Shown here one piece after another: positions 1-7,473 of a stretch of 25,688 nucleotides of DNA. Source of the stretch: Sediminispirochaeta sp964394395 (GTDB lineage Bacteria; Spirochaetota; Spirochaetia; DSM-16054; Sediminispirochaetaceae); assembly GCA_964394395.1 (NCBI GenBank), contig CAYMWV010000026.1:1-25688 (forward strand). The letters run 5' to 3'. How positions within the stretch are numbered: the first letter of the stretch is position 1; each line of letters opens with the position of its first letter. A program made the position numbers and the translations under genes. The notes under the pieces were generated by a model. That model searched no databases and was not told where the DNA came from. It was given only the letters and a program-made list of their open reading frames with translations.

Positions 1-1091
1 GGGTAACGCTTCTGCCAGGAGGAAAGGGTTTCCAGGAGCTGCTCTATACCCCGGTCCAATCCCTTAGTATCACTGCATGCCTTGATACCCTCTTCAAAGG
101 AACGAACGTTCCCGGAGAGAAGTAATCCAGCCATAGCGTATCGCTCTAATCCCTGCCGATTATCTTCCCGCACTAACGTTTCCACAGTAGCTTTAACCGC
201 AGGCAAAAGGAGCAAGCCGCAGATCAGGCCGTGGGGTACCGGGTGGGCCGCCCCCAGGGGGGATGCCGCTCCGTGGACAAAGCCAAGCCCAGCGTTAGCC
301 AGGGCTATGCCGCTAAAATAGGCCGCCAAGCCCATCTGTTCCCGATACTCCAGGTTCCCGGGCTCCTCACACACCCCCGGGAAAGCTGTTGCAGCCAGAG
401 CAAGTCCCCGGGCTGCGTAGCTATCGGTGAGTCTATGTGCCTTGGTTGAAACAAAAGCCTCCAGGAGCTGAGTAAGTGCATCAAGTCCCGCCGGTATGGT
501 AATCGAAGGAGGAAGGCTGAGCGTCAACTCCGGATCAATCACCACCATGTCGGGGATCAAAATGGAGTGACGCATTGATTTCTTAAAGCCATCAGCTCCG
601 GTTCGGGTAAGCACACTGTTTTTTGTCGCTTCACTGCCGGTCCCGCTGGTTGTGGGCAGGACAATCAGGGGCAGTCTCCTCCCCTGCAGGGGAGTGTCCC
701 CCACCCCCTCAAGATAGTGGATAAGTGGTTTTTCCTGTAATACTCCTGCGGCAAGGGCTTTCGCCCCATCGATTACACTTCCGCCACCAATGGCTACAAG
801 AGAGAAATTGGGATGATGCTCTCCGCTCTCTTTCCTGATCCTCTCCACCTGGGCATCAATATCTTCCGGGGAGGGCTCTCTACCGAAGGAGACCCGGAAA
901 ATGGGCTTCTCCAACCGCTTGAGGGTATGGAGGATCTCTTTTCCGTAAGCGCTTTGATCAAAGGAGGCTCGGCCGGTGGCCAAAATAATACCGGAACACA
1001 GATTTCCCAATCCTTCCTCTATGAATTGATCCAGCTTCGTTGCACTGCCCCTTCCAACAATGGTGTGAGGAATCCGTTCAAGGCTGTACAT
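1..1091 (-). CDS. Iron-containing alcohol dehydrogenase family protein (3' end cut by window edge)
   Basis: Reading from ATG at 1091 down to the window edge gives 363 codons without a stop, so only about the last 20 residues of a ~380-residue family member are missing. The family comprises NAD(P)-dependent, metal-dependent cytosolic alcohol dehydrogenases. Visible signatures are the nucleotide-binding GGGSVIDGAK (about residues 102-111), LPTTSGTGSEAT (145-156) and the metal-site segments DALTQ (204-208), FVHGAASPLG (271-280) and PHG (286-288). D204, H273 and H287 match the metal ligands of FucO-type enzymes; the position of the fourth ligand (His in FucO) is Q208. The start is supported by an AAAAGGAG Shine-Dalgarno six bases upstream. 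It lies 11 bases after the yhbY stop and is the last visible gene of a four-gene operon. Substrate cannot be read from sequence. The family call is certain; the substrate is unknown. Confidence 0.93.
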   Translation of the reverse strand, partial: MYSLERIPHTIVGRGSATKLDQFIEEGLGNLCSGIILATGRASFDQSAYGKEILHTLKRLEKPIFRVSFGREPSPEDIDAQVERIRKESGEHHPNFSLVAIGGGSVIDGAKALAAGVLQEKPLIHYLEGVGDTPLQGRRLPLIVLPTTSGTGSEATKNSVLTRTGADGFKKSMRHSILIPDMVVIDPELTLSLPPSITIPAGLDALTQLLEAFVSTKAHRLTDSYAARGLALAATAFPGVCEEPGNLEYREQMGLAAYFSGIALANAGLGFVHGAASPLGAAHPVPHGLICGLLLLPAVKATVETLVREDNRQGLERYAMAGLLLSGNVRSFEEGIKACSDTKGLDRGIEQLLETLSSWQKRY

Positions 1092-1102
1092 GACCGCTCC
1101 TT

Positions 1103-1405
1103 TTACGTTAGATCAAGTTTGATTTTCTGCTTTTCCGGGTCCGAGGATGGCCTAAAGAGTACGGCGATGTTTCCAATGACAGTTACCAAGAGAGCCTTCG
1201 ATGCCTCGGCAGCCCGCCGACTCATTTCCTGCCGTTCCTCCTTGAACTCAATAAATTTGACTTTCACAAGTTCATGGTCCTCCAGTGCTTCATCCAGGGC
1301 CTTTAAGAGCCCTTCATTGAGACCATATTTTCCTATCATGATTACCGGAGAGAGGTCGTGGGCCAATTTTCGCAGGTATGCCCGCTGTTTGCTGCTAATA
1401 TCCAT
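1103..1405 (-). CDS. yhbY: YhbY/CRM-domain RNA-binding protein
   Basis: This 100-residue protein is a single CRM (CRS1-YhbY) domain. It opens with SSKQRAYLRKLAHDLSPV, which matches the family's typical 'LTxKQRxxLRxLAHxLxPV' start, followed by the GxxG-like loop IGKYGLNEG (about residues 24-32) that contacts RNA. In E. coli, YhbY associates with the pre-50S ribosomal subunit, so a role in large-subunit assembly is expected here by family knowledge. The gene starts 9 bases after the transglutaminase-like gene stop and ends 11 bases before the alcohol dehydrogenase start, so it is clearly operonic. Length is normal for the family. Confidence in family is very high; the exact ribosomal role is inferred. 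Confidence 0.95.
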   Translation of the reverse strand: MDISSKQRAYLRKLAHDLSPVIMIGKYGLNEGLLKALDEALEDHELVKVKFIEFKEERQEMSRRAAEASKALLVTVIGNIAVLFRPSSDPEKQKIKLDLT

Positions 1406-1414
1406 AGGGAAACC

Positions 1415-2605
1415 CTATCGGGAATAGTGAAAAAAGTCGATCCCTATCCACCCCTGAGGGTCGGCCATAGAGGAATCAATCATCCCCAGCTCAACTTCCT
1501 CAGTAGTTTCGGCCACCACATATGGCCGACTTTTATAGGTAAAACGTGCACCATTCCCTTCAATATCCACAGCCACCATACTGTGTCCGTATTGAGAAGA
1601 AACCATCAGAATAGAAGCTATTTCCATTTCATTGAGCAGCGCTGCAAGCAGGATTCCCCGGGAATCGCAATCCCCTTCTCCCTCTACTGCAACCAGCAGC
1701 GGACCATCAAGATCGCTCACCCCTCCGCCTCTGTGATAGTTCATTCTCTGAATCCATTGCAAGAGCAGCCTTGCTATCTCTCTATCATCATAGAGGGACT
1801 CTTTTGAAGCCTTTTGTTTCCGGAAGATATCACGAAAGAGGGAGTGGAGAGGATCAAGTCGATGGTAGCTATCCCGGTAGATCATCCGGTAGTAACGGCG
1901 CCACGCCTCTTCAGCTAATTCACTGCCGGTATAGGTTTGCAGTATGGCTGCCTCCCGTTCTACCAGATAGGCAGTGGCGTCAATGTCCCGGGAAAGGTAG
2001 TTTATCTGGTAGCTCTCTCCCATAAAAGAGATAGATGATTCCAGCCGCTCAGATTCCGTTTCCTGGAAAAGATAGGCCGCAACCGGACCGGGATAAAGGG
2101 CTGAACGTTCACCTATACTGAAGGAGTCTAAAACCGAGAGGAGGACCAGGGCCAGGGAATCAAACTGGTCGGGAGCTGCCAGAGTTAAGAGTGCAATATC
2201 TTCACGGAAGCCTTCAATAACGATCAGATAACCCCGAAAGGCGATTCCATCTCCAGGGAAAAGGATAATATCATTAAAGGAAGCATCCCTGTTGAGCCAT
2301 CGGAAGTACTCGCTGCCATTGCTTTCCGCCCCGGCCTTTTTTATCACATCTCCAGTCATCTCTTTAATGGATTCATAACTGTCACCCGGGTAACGTTTTA
2401 TCTGGAAATAGGCGCTCTCACCGGGAGGAGCAAAGGTGAGCTTCTCATCCTCTGCTGCTATCAGCTCCCATCCCACCGGGGGATACACACTCCATCCGTT
2501 GGCAAACCGAAGCTCCTCCGCTTGTAAGCTGCTTGCAAAAAGAAACAGAAGGAGCAGAAAAAAATGAGTGATGAAGGGACTAAGGCCTCTATTCCGATTA
2601 TTCAC
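1415..2605 (-). CDS. Secreted transglutaminase-like (papain-fold) protein
   Basis: The 396-residue protein begins with a signal peptide: positively charged N-terminus, Leu/Phe-rich core at residues 10-24 and probable cleavage near SLQA-EE (29-30), so it acts outside the cytoplasmic membrane. The C-terminal third carries a transglutaminase-like core, with Cys313 in GDCDSRGILLAALL, His341 in YGHSMVAV and an acidic residue, probably Glu366 in YVVAETT, as the likely triad. The middle (about 30-200) has no recognisable domain. The start codon is GTG, overlapping the acyl-CoA ligase stop as TAGTG with an AGAGGA upstream, so the two are translationally coupled. Bacterial members of this superfamily act as proteases, peptide crosslinkers or amidases; which applies here cannot be told. 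The fold call rests on the spacing of Cys and His motifs. Confidence 0.72.
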   Translation of the reverse strand: MNNRNRGLSPFITHFFLLLLFLFASSLQAEELRFANGWSVYPPVGWELIAAEDEKLTFAPPGESAYFQIKRYPGDSYESIKEMTGDVIKKAGAESNGSEYFRWLNRDASFNDIILFPGDGIAFRGYLIVIEGFREDIALLTLAAPDQFDSLALVLLSVLDSFSIGERSALYPGPVAAYLFQETESERLESSISFMGESYQINYLSRDIDATAYLVEREAAILQTYTGSELAEEAWRRYYRMIYRDSYHRLDPLHSLFRDIFRKQKASKESLYDDREIARLLLQWIQRMNYHRGGGVSDLDGPLLVAVEGEGDCDSRGILLAALLNEMEIASILMVSSQYGHSMVAVDIEGNGARFTYKSRPYVVAETTEEVELGMIDSSMADPQGWIGIDFFHYSR

Positions 2606-4338
2606 TATTCCTCTGAGCCCACCTTGTGCCGTTTGATTTTCTTGGTAGTAGTCATCTCCATCGCTTCATCGGTGATGGAAATTTTCGTTATCCGCTTATA
2701 GGGAAGCAGGTCATGATTCACCTCTTCAATAATCTTACTGATCCGCTGCTCTATCTCATTAGGAGTGAAGGGCTCTCCTCTTTTCTCCCCCAGAGCCTTG
2801 AAGGTTTCTTCTGCAGGGTAAACAACCGCCTCGATCCCTTCGGTTTTCATCCGTGCATCAAGCTGGAAGCCTCTCACCATTATCTGCTCCACTTCGTCAA
2901 AGAGCTGAAACTTATCCTCTATCTCTTCAGGGAAGACATTCTTCCCCCCCTCGGTCACAATCAGGTTCTTCTTTCTGCCCGTAAGGTAAAGGTAGCTCTC
3001 CCGATCCAGATAGCCCAGGTCCCCGGTCTTAAGCCAGCCATCTTCGGTAAACACCTCTGCCGTAGCTTTCTCATTGTTATAGTAGCCCTGCATCACCACA
3101 GAACCCTTTACCGCAATCTCACCAACCCCGTTCTCATCGGGATCAAGGATCTTCTCTTCCACCATGGGAATGGTCTTTCCCACCGAGTTCTCTCGATAAT
3201 CCTCTTTGGGATTCAGGTTGATAATGGGGGATGTTTCAGTCAGACCGTAGCCCTGGACAAAGTCTATACCAAGCTGGTTAAACATACTGAAAGTGGAAGA
3301 GGGCAAGGGGCCTCCACCGCAGATACAGATCCGGTTTGTATCGAGGGAGAGCTTTGCCAGAATCCCTTTGAACATCACCTTACCGGGATTCACTTTGAAA
3401 ACCTTTTTGATAAAGCCGCTTACATACATGAGCCCTCTTATAAGAGCGTAGACAAGAACGCCCTTTTCCCGAATACCCTTTAATAAACCCTTTAACATCT
3501 TGTTAAACAGCATCGGTATTGCCAGGAACATGGTCACCTGCCCCTCTTTCAGATCGCTCAAAATCTGTTTAATCGCAAGTTTTTTTGCAAAAATGATCTC
3601 AGCGCCCACACTGGTAGCCTCAATAAAGACCGCCAGCATGGTGTAACTGTGGTGCAGCGGCAGAAGAGCGTAGAAAACATCGGTGTGAAAGATGTTCATA
3701 TTGCCCTGGGAGAGGTAACAGTCGGAAACAAAGTTTTTATGGGTAAGCATTACCCCCTTCTGGTTACCGGTGGTACCGCTGGTAAAGAGGATCGCTGCCA
3801 GGTCGTTCTCTTCCGGTAATTGCGCCTCGTATTTTTTATCAGCGTGGCAATCAAAGATATATTCCCCCACCCCTTTTGCAAGACTTATGGTACGCTTTTC
3901 CTTGATAAGCCCCTTTCCATCCAGAGTGCCGTGTTTTTCTTCATCCACGAAAAGGATTTTACACTCGGCGAAGGTGATCAGCTCGTTCAGCTCCTCATCA
4001 TGGAGTTGATAATCCAGAGGAACCACTACTCCACCGGCAAAAAGAATAGCGAAATAGGCGATAGCCCACTCAGGACTGTTTTTTCCGGTAAGGGCTACCC
4101 TGTCTCCCTTTTTCACTCCCAGATGCAGAAGGTAATTTGCCGACTGCTCAATATGTTCCAGTGCTTCCCGGTAATTGAGAAAGAGATTATCCTTACCGTA
4201 GATGGAGAAGCAGCGCCGCTCAGGATATCGGGTGACACTTATCTTCATCATCTCCACCAGGGTTGGCCATTGACCGGTAAAAAAATCTCCCCGATACTTT
4301 TCAAGAAACAGCCAAGGTTGCAGGTCCCGTTTTTTCAT
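2605..4338 (-). CDS. AMP-forming long-chain acyl-CoA synthetase/ligase
   Basis: At 577 residues this is a full-length member of the ANL adenylating superfamily, which activates a carboxylic acid with ATP and transfers it to CoA (or another thiol). Motifs run in order: P-loop TSGTTGNQKG (186-195), GYGLTETSP (363-371), TGDLGYLD (438-445), GRKKNLI (454-460) and the catalytic lysine of the C-terminal domain in EGGKNVFPEEIE (about K466). Similarity in layout to FadD-like long-chain ligases is good, but several spirochaete paralogues act on different acyl chains. The start at ATG 4338 has a clear AGGAG seven bases upstream. It is the first gene of the operon continuing with the transglutaminase-like, yhbY and alcohol dehydrogenase genes; a 17-bp dyad lies 23 bases upstream and could be an operator. 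Confidence 0.93.
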   Translation of the reverse strand: MKKRDLQPWLFLEKYRGDFFTGQWPTLVEMMKISVTRYPERRCFSIYGKDNLFLNYREALEHIEQSANYLLHLGVKKGDRVALTGKNSPEWAIAYFAILFAGGVVVPLDYQLHDEELNELITFAECKILFVDEEKHGTLDGKGLIKEKRTISLAKGVGEYIFDCHADKKYEAQLPEENDLAAILFTSGTTGNQKGVMLTHKNFVSDCYLSQGNMNIFHTDVFYALLPLHHSYTMLAVFIEATSVGAEIIFAKKLAIKQILSDLKEGQVTMFLAIPMLFNKMLKGLLKGIREKGVLVYALIRGLMYVSGFIKKVFKVNPGKVMFKGILAKLSLDTNRICICGGGPLPSSTFSMFNQLGIDFVQGYGLTETSPIINLNPKEDYRENSVGKTIPMVEEKILDPDENGVGEIAVKGSVVMQGYYNNEKATAEVFTEDGWLKTGDLGYLDRESYLYLTGRKKNLIVTEGGKNVFPEEIEDKFQLFDEVEQIMVRGFQLDARMKTEGIEAVVYPAEETFKALGEKRGEPFTPNEIEQRISKIIEEVNHDLLPYKRITKISITDEAMEMTTTKKIKRHKVGSEE

Positions 4339-4360
4339 ACATCATCTCCTAAAAAAGACA

Positions 4361-4377
4361 TTAACACCTATTGTTAA
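4361..4377. promoter_or_regulatory. Dyad operator candidate upstream of the acyl-CoA ligase
   Basis: A perfect 6-5-6 inverted repeat, TTAACA-N5-TGTTAA, lies 23 bases upstream of the acyl-CoA ligase start. On the minus strand it overlaps a plausible extended -10 (TG-T-TAATGT). The symmetry and position fit a repressor operator, for example of a TetR- or GntR-type lipid regulator, but no regulator gene is in the window and the assignment is inference. Confidence 0.4.
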
Positions 4378-4430
4378 AATTATAACCCAGAGAGGTTCAA
4401 TGGACAAGGAGGAGATGATATTGACTTAAG

Positions 4431-4566
4431 AATTCAGGCTGCCCCGCAACATTAATCCCACTGAATCGAGGCTGTCTAAACCGCTATATATGGTGGTGTT
4501 AGAGTTTTATAACCACTATATGTAGCGTGCATAAAGCTCAAGAAAGGTTGCGGGACAGCCTCAATT
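4431..4566. repeat. 136-bp palindromic repeat element (MITE-like)
   Basis: The terminal arms 4431-4450 and 4547-4566 are inverted repeats matching at 18 of 20 positions (core GGCTG-CCCGCAAC). A nested pair, 4483-4497 and 4512-4526, matches at 13 of 15, so the whole segment can fold into one long interrupted hairpin. A degenerate third copy of the arm (AATCGAGGCTGTC...) sits at 4464-4482 inside the left half. AATTC occurs at the outer end of both arms (4431-4435 and 4563-4567), a possible target duplication, though AATT being palindromic makes this ambiguous. The element has no coding capacity. It shares 40 of 49 ungapped positions (4518-4566, reversed) with 14207-14255, proving that it is a dispersed family. 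It sits immediately upstream of the ftsH promoter. Confidence 0.75.
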
Positions 4567-4590
4567 CATTCTGCCCACCATTGTTACGTC

Positions 4591-4619
4591 TTTACTTTCC
4601 CCGCTTCCGGTACTATCTT
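4591..4619 (+). promoter_or_regulatory. Candidate ftsH promoter, probably giving a leaderless mRNA
   Basis: TTTACT (4591-4596), a 17-base spacer and TATCTT (4614-4619) form a plausible sigma-70-type promoter. The -10 ends six bases before the ftsH ATG, so the expected start of transcription falls on or beside the initiation codon. There is no Shine-Dalgarno before that ATG. Confidence 0.4.
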
Positions 4620-4625
4620 GTAGCC

Positions 4626-6584
4626 ATGGCGAAGAAGAAAAATGATGATTGCTGGAAAAAGGACAATTCTCGGGGAAGCTGTGACCAGGATGAGGATAAG
4701 CTCTTTGGTATCTTCCCCAAGGGACAGTTCCATTTTTCATTATGGTATTTTGTTCTGGTGTTTATCGGCCTTACTTTGATAAACAGCTTTTTTACCCGTA
4801 GCCCCGCTACCGAGGTTCCCTTCAGCGAGTTTAAACAGCTTATCAAGGATGACCGCATAGTACAGGTGCGGATGACTAGTGACGCCTACTATGGCTACCC
4901 TGCTGATGAGGCCCGTACTCCCGGTTCAACTGCAACGATCTATAAAAGTGTTCCGGTGGATGATCCCAGCTTTGTCCAACTCCTGGATGAGGAGGGGGTC
5001 AGTTACACTGCTGTTGATGAGAGCGGTAATCAGATGTTGATTCTGATACTAAACTGGGTAGTTCCGATCGCTCTCCTTATCTTTGTCTGGAGATACTTTC
5101 TCAAGAAGATGGGAAATATGGGAGGCATGGGGAATAATGTTCTCAGTTTTGGCCAGAATCGAGCCCGGATCGTAGCGGAGAGTGAAACAAATACCACCTT
5201 TTCTGATGTAGCGGGGGTTGAAGAGGCAAAAGATGAGCTGGTGGAGGTGGTAGATTTTCTTAAAAACCCGGATAAATACACCGCTATCGGGGGAAAAATT
5301 CCTAAAGGTGTTCTTCTGGTTGGTCCTCCGGGAACGGGAAAGACTCTTCTGGCCAGAGCTGTTGCAGGAGAGGCGGGGGTGGTCTTTTTCCGGATGAGCG
5401 GAGCCGATTTTGTTGAGATGTTTGTAGGTGTGGGAGCAGCCCGGGTAAGAGACCTCTTTAAACAGGCAAGAGATAAGGCTCCCTGTATTATATTTATAGA
5501 TGAGCTTGATGCCATTGGAAAAAGCAGAGCTAATGCCATGGGCGGCAACGATGAACGGGAGCAGACCCTGAACCAGCTGCTGGTGGAGATGGATGGCTTT
5601 GACGCCACCAGCGGTGTGATTCTATTAGCAGCGACGAACAGACCTGAGCTGTTGGACCCCGCTCTTCTGAGACCGGGCCGGTTCGATCGGCAGGTTCTTG
5701 TAGACCGGCCGGATCTGAAAGGGCGGGAAGCGATCCTCAAGATTCATGCCCGGCTGGTTAAACTGGAAAAAGAGGTAGATCTTTCAGAAATTGCCGCTGC
5801 AACCCCCGGTTTCGCCGGTTCCGATCTGGCCAATGTGGTAAATGAAGCGGCTCTTCTTGCAGTAAGAAATGGAAGAAGCAAGGTGATTATGGCCGACCTC
5901 CATGAGGCGATCGAGAAGGCAGTTGCGGGCTTACAGAAAAAGAACCGGCTTATCAATCCCAGGGAGAAAAAGATTGTCGCTTTTCATGAAACAGGTCACG
6001 CCTTGATTGCAGCAGCAACCAAGGGCGCTGATCCGGTACAGAAAATTTCCATTGTACCCAGGGGATTTGGTGCTCTGGGATACACCCTGCAGATGCCGGT
6101 GGAAGACCGGTTTTTATTGAGTCAGGGTGAGCTTGTTGGTAAACTTGATGTTCTTCTTGGAGGCAGGGCAGCTGAATCGATTATCTTCGGGGAGATTTCT
6201 ACAGGAGCTGCAAACGATCTTTCCAAAGCCACTGACCTGGCTAGAAACATGATCACCGAATATGGTATGAGTGAACGTTTCCGGAATGTGGCCCTTACGA
6301 AGCGCTCTGCCGCCTATCTTGGTCAGGAAGCTGGACAGTTTCGGGAATATTCAGAGGCCACCCAGCAGTACATTGACGAAGAGATTGCCCGGATGATTGA
6401 TAATCGATATGAACAGGTACTCTCTTTCCTGAAGAAGAAGCGGGATGTTCTGGAAAAGGTAGCCACCATTCTCCTGGATGAGGAGATAATCGAAGCGAAG
6501 CGTTTTCTTGCCCTCCTTAAAGAGATGGATTATCCCCTTGCTGAAGGAACCGGAGAGACAGCTGCCCAAGACCCAGGGGAATAG
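4626..6584 (+). CDS. ftsH: ATP-dependent zinc metalloprotease FtsH
   Basis: FtsH is a hexameric membrane-bound AAA+ protease that extracts and degrades membrane and short-lived cytosolic proteins. From ATG 4626 it is 652 residues. It has a charged cytoplasmic tail (about 1-38), a first membrane helix (SLWYFVLVFIGLTLI), a short periplasmic domain and a second helix (LILNWVVPIALLIFVW). These are followed by Walker A GPPGTGKT (from residue 233), Walker B IIFIDELDAIG, the second region of homology NRPELLDPALLRPGRFDR, and the zinc site HETGH (454-458; HExxH intact, Thr where many have Ala). The reading frame stays open upstream to a GTG at 4527, but that extension lies inside the repeat element, so 4626 is preferred even though it lacks a Shine-Dalgarno. 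It is a single-gene unit convergent with the Ate/Bpt gene. Only the exact start is uncertain. Confidence 0.97.
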   Translation: MAKKKNDDCWKKDNSRGSCDQDEDKLFGIFPKGQFHFSLWYFVLVFIGLTLINSFFTRSPATEVPFSEFKQLIKDDRIVQVRMTSDAYYGYPADEARTPGSTATIYKSVPVDDPSFVQLLDEEGVSYTAVDESGNQMLILILNWVVPIALLIFVWRYFLKKMGNMGGMGNNVLSFGQNRARIVAESETNTTFSDVAGVEEAKDELVEVVDFLKNPDKYTAIGGKIPKGVLLVGPPGTGKTLLARAVAGEAGVVFFRMSGADFVEMFVGVGAARVRDLFKQARDKAPCIIFIDELDAIGKSRANAMGGNDEREQTLNQLLVEMDGFDATSGVILLAATNRPELLDPALLRPGRFDRQVLVDRPDLKGREAILKIHARLVKLEKEVDLSEIAAATPGFAGSDLANVVNEAALLAVRNGRSKVIMADLHEAIEKAVAGLQKKNRLINPREKKIVAFHETGHALIAAATKGADPVQKISIVPRGFGALGYTLQMPVEDRFLLSQGELVGKLDVLLGGRAAESIIFGEISTGAANDLSKATDLARNMITEYGMSERFRNVALTKRSAAYLGQEAGQFREYSEATQQYIDEEIARMIDNRYEQVLSFLKKKRDVLEKVATILLDEEIIEAKRFLALLKEMDYPLAEGTGETAAQDPGE

Positions 6585-6614
6585 GCTGTTTACAAGAGGC
6601 ATTCACAACTTGTA

Positions 6615-7379
6615 TTACAATAGAAAGCGGGGTTTAAGGGGGGCTCCGGGAATGATCCCTCCCTCCTGGTCCAACCAGGGCTTCCAGATTCCAGGGTGAG
6701 GTGAATATTCCAGAGGGTAATACTCCTTTTTGTAGCGCATCGATGCGTTTTCTTCCACAAGATAGCCGAGACAGAGCCAGGAAAGCCCCAGATCTCTGGA
6801 GAGTTCGATCTCCTGCAGAATCATATTCTTACCGGGACTTATGCTGCTGTACCGGGGGTCCCAATAGCAGTAAACTGCAGAGAGGGTCTCCCCCACAATA
6901 TCCAGATGACCTATCGCAGCAATCTCCTTTCCCCGGGAGAGTTTCAAGACCTTGGCGCCCGGAGTGGTATTGAAGAAGGAGTCTACGAAAAGATCGTAAT
7001 CCTCTCTTTCATCTTCCAGGGGGTAGGTAAAGCGTCCTTTATGCTCCAGGTACATGGTGTAGAGCTGCCGATCCGGCAGAGGATCTTCAAGAGAAAAGGA
7101 AAAGCCCTTATTTAATAGCCGATTACGGCTCCTTCGGGCGTTTTTTGCACTGGAGAAGCTTGAAACCGGTATCCGTACAGGAACACATTTGCCGCAGTCC
7201 CGGCAGACTGGTCTGAAAAGAAACCTTCCAAAGTGGCGAAAGCCGTTCTTCAGCAGCAGTTCTATCCCCGCCTCATCAGCATCGGCCAGGATGGCACGCT
7301 CAGTATCAGCTGTCAGCCCGGGGATATAGGGGCACTCACCCCTCACATTTTCCATTGGAAACACCGAGATACTTTTCAT
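6615..7379 (-). CDS. Aminoacyl-tRNA-protein transferase (Ate/Bpt family)
   Basis: This 254-residue cytosolic enzyme belongs to the GNAT-fold family that moves an amino acid (Arg in eukaryotic Ate1, Leu in bacterial Bpt) from tRNA to the N-terminus of proteins with acidic first residues, marking them for degradation. The N-terminal cysteine cluster is present (C16 in GECPYIPG; C59, C62 and C65 in VCRDCGKCVPVRIP), followed by FRHFGRFLFRP and a C-terminal GNAT half with LGYLVEENASMRYK and PHPGIWKPWL. Length fits bacterial Bpt, so leucyl transfer is the likelier activity, but the donor cannot be proven from sequence. It is divergent from hisC, and a -10-like hexamer sits just before the ATG. Confidence 0.88.
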   Translation of the reverse strand: MKSISVFPMENVRGECPYIPGLTADTERAILADADEAGIELLLKNGFRHFGRFLFRPVCRDCGKCVPVRIPVSSFSSAKNARRSRNRLLNKGFSFSLEDPLPDRQLYTMYLEHKGRFTYPLEDEREDYDLFVDSFFNTTPGAKVLKLSRGKEIAAIGHLDIVGETLSAVYCYWDPRYSSISPGKNMILQEIELSRDLGLSWLCLGYLVEENASMRYKKEYYPLEYSPHPGIWKPWLDQEGGIIPGAPLKPRFLL

Positions 7380-7386
7380 GGGAAAA

Positions 7387-7395
7387 ATCCTATCA
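7387..7395 (-). promoter_or_regulatory. Candidate extended -10 of the Ate/Bpt gene
   Basis: On the minus strand TG-A-TAGGAT (7395 to 7387) forms an extended -10 whose hexamer ends seven bases before the ATG at 7379. No good -35 or Shine-Dalgarno is evident, so a leaderless or near-leaderless transcript is possible. The hexamer matches consensus at only four of six positions. Confidence 0.25.
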
Positions 7396-7458
7396 CATGT
7401 TTCTCTTTTGACCCAGTATCATCTTTCCCTCCGCTGGTACCCAAAGGGGCTGGAAATA

Positions 7459-7467
7459 TGCTACTAT
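7459..7467 (+). promoter_or_regulatory. Candidate extended -10 of hisC operon (leaderless)
   Basis: TG-C-TACTAT (7459-7467) is an extended -10 element. The hexamer ends six bases before the hisC ATG at 7474, with no Shine-Dalgarno and no convincing -35. The predicted transcription start coincides with the initiation codon. Confidence 0.35.
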
Positions 7468-7473
7468 TTCTTC

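Noticed and set aside
813..1427. Plus-strand open frame of 204 codons at the left end
   Set aside because: It is antisense to both yhbY and the alcohol dehydrogenase, whose minus-strand translations show clear family motifs.
5030..5740. Minus-strand open frame opposite ftsH (236 codons)
   Set aside because: It is rich in Ser, Arg and Thr, typical of an antisense reading of a conserved AAA+ domain, and has no family resemblance.
6585..6614. Terminator between ftsH and the Ate/Bpt gene
   Set aside because: ACAAG and CTTGT could pair over 5 bp with a 12-base loop, but the stem is weak and no T-run follows.
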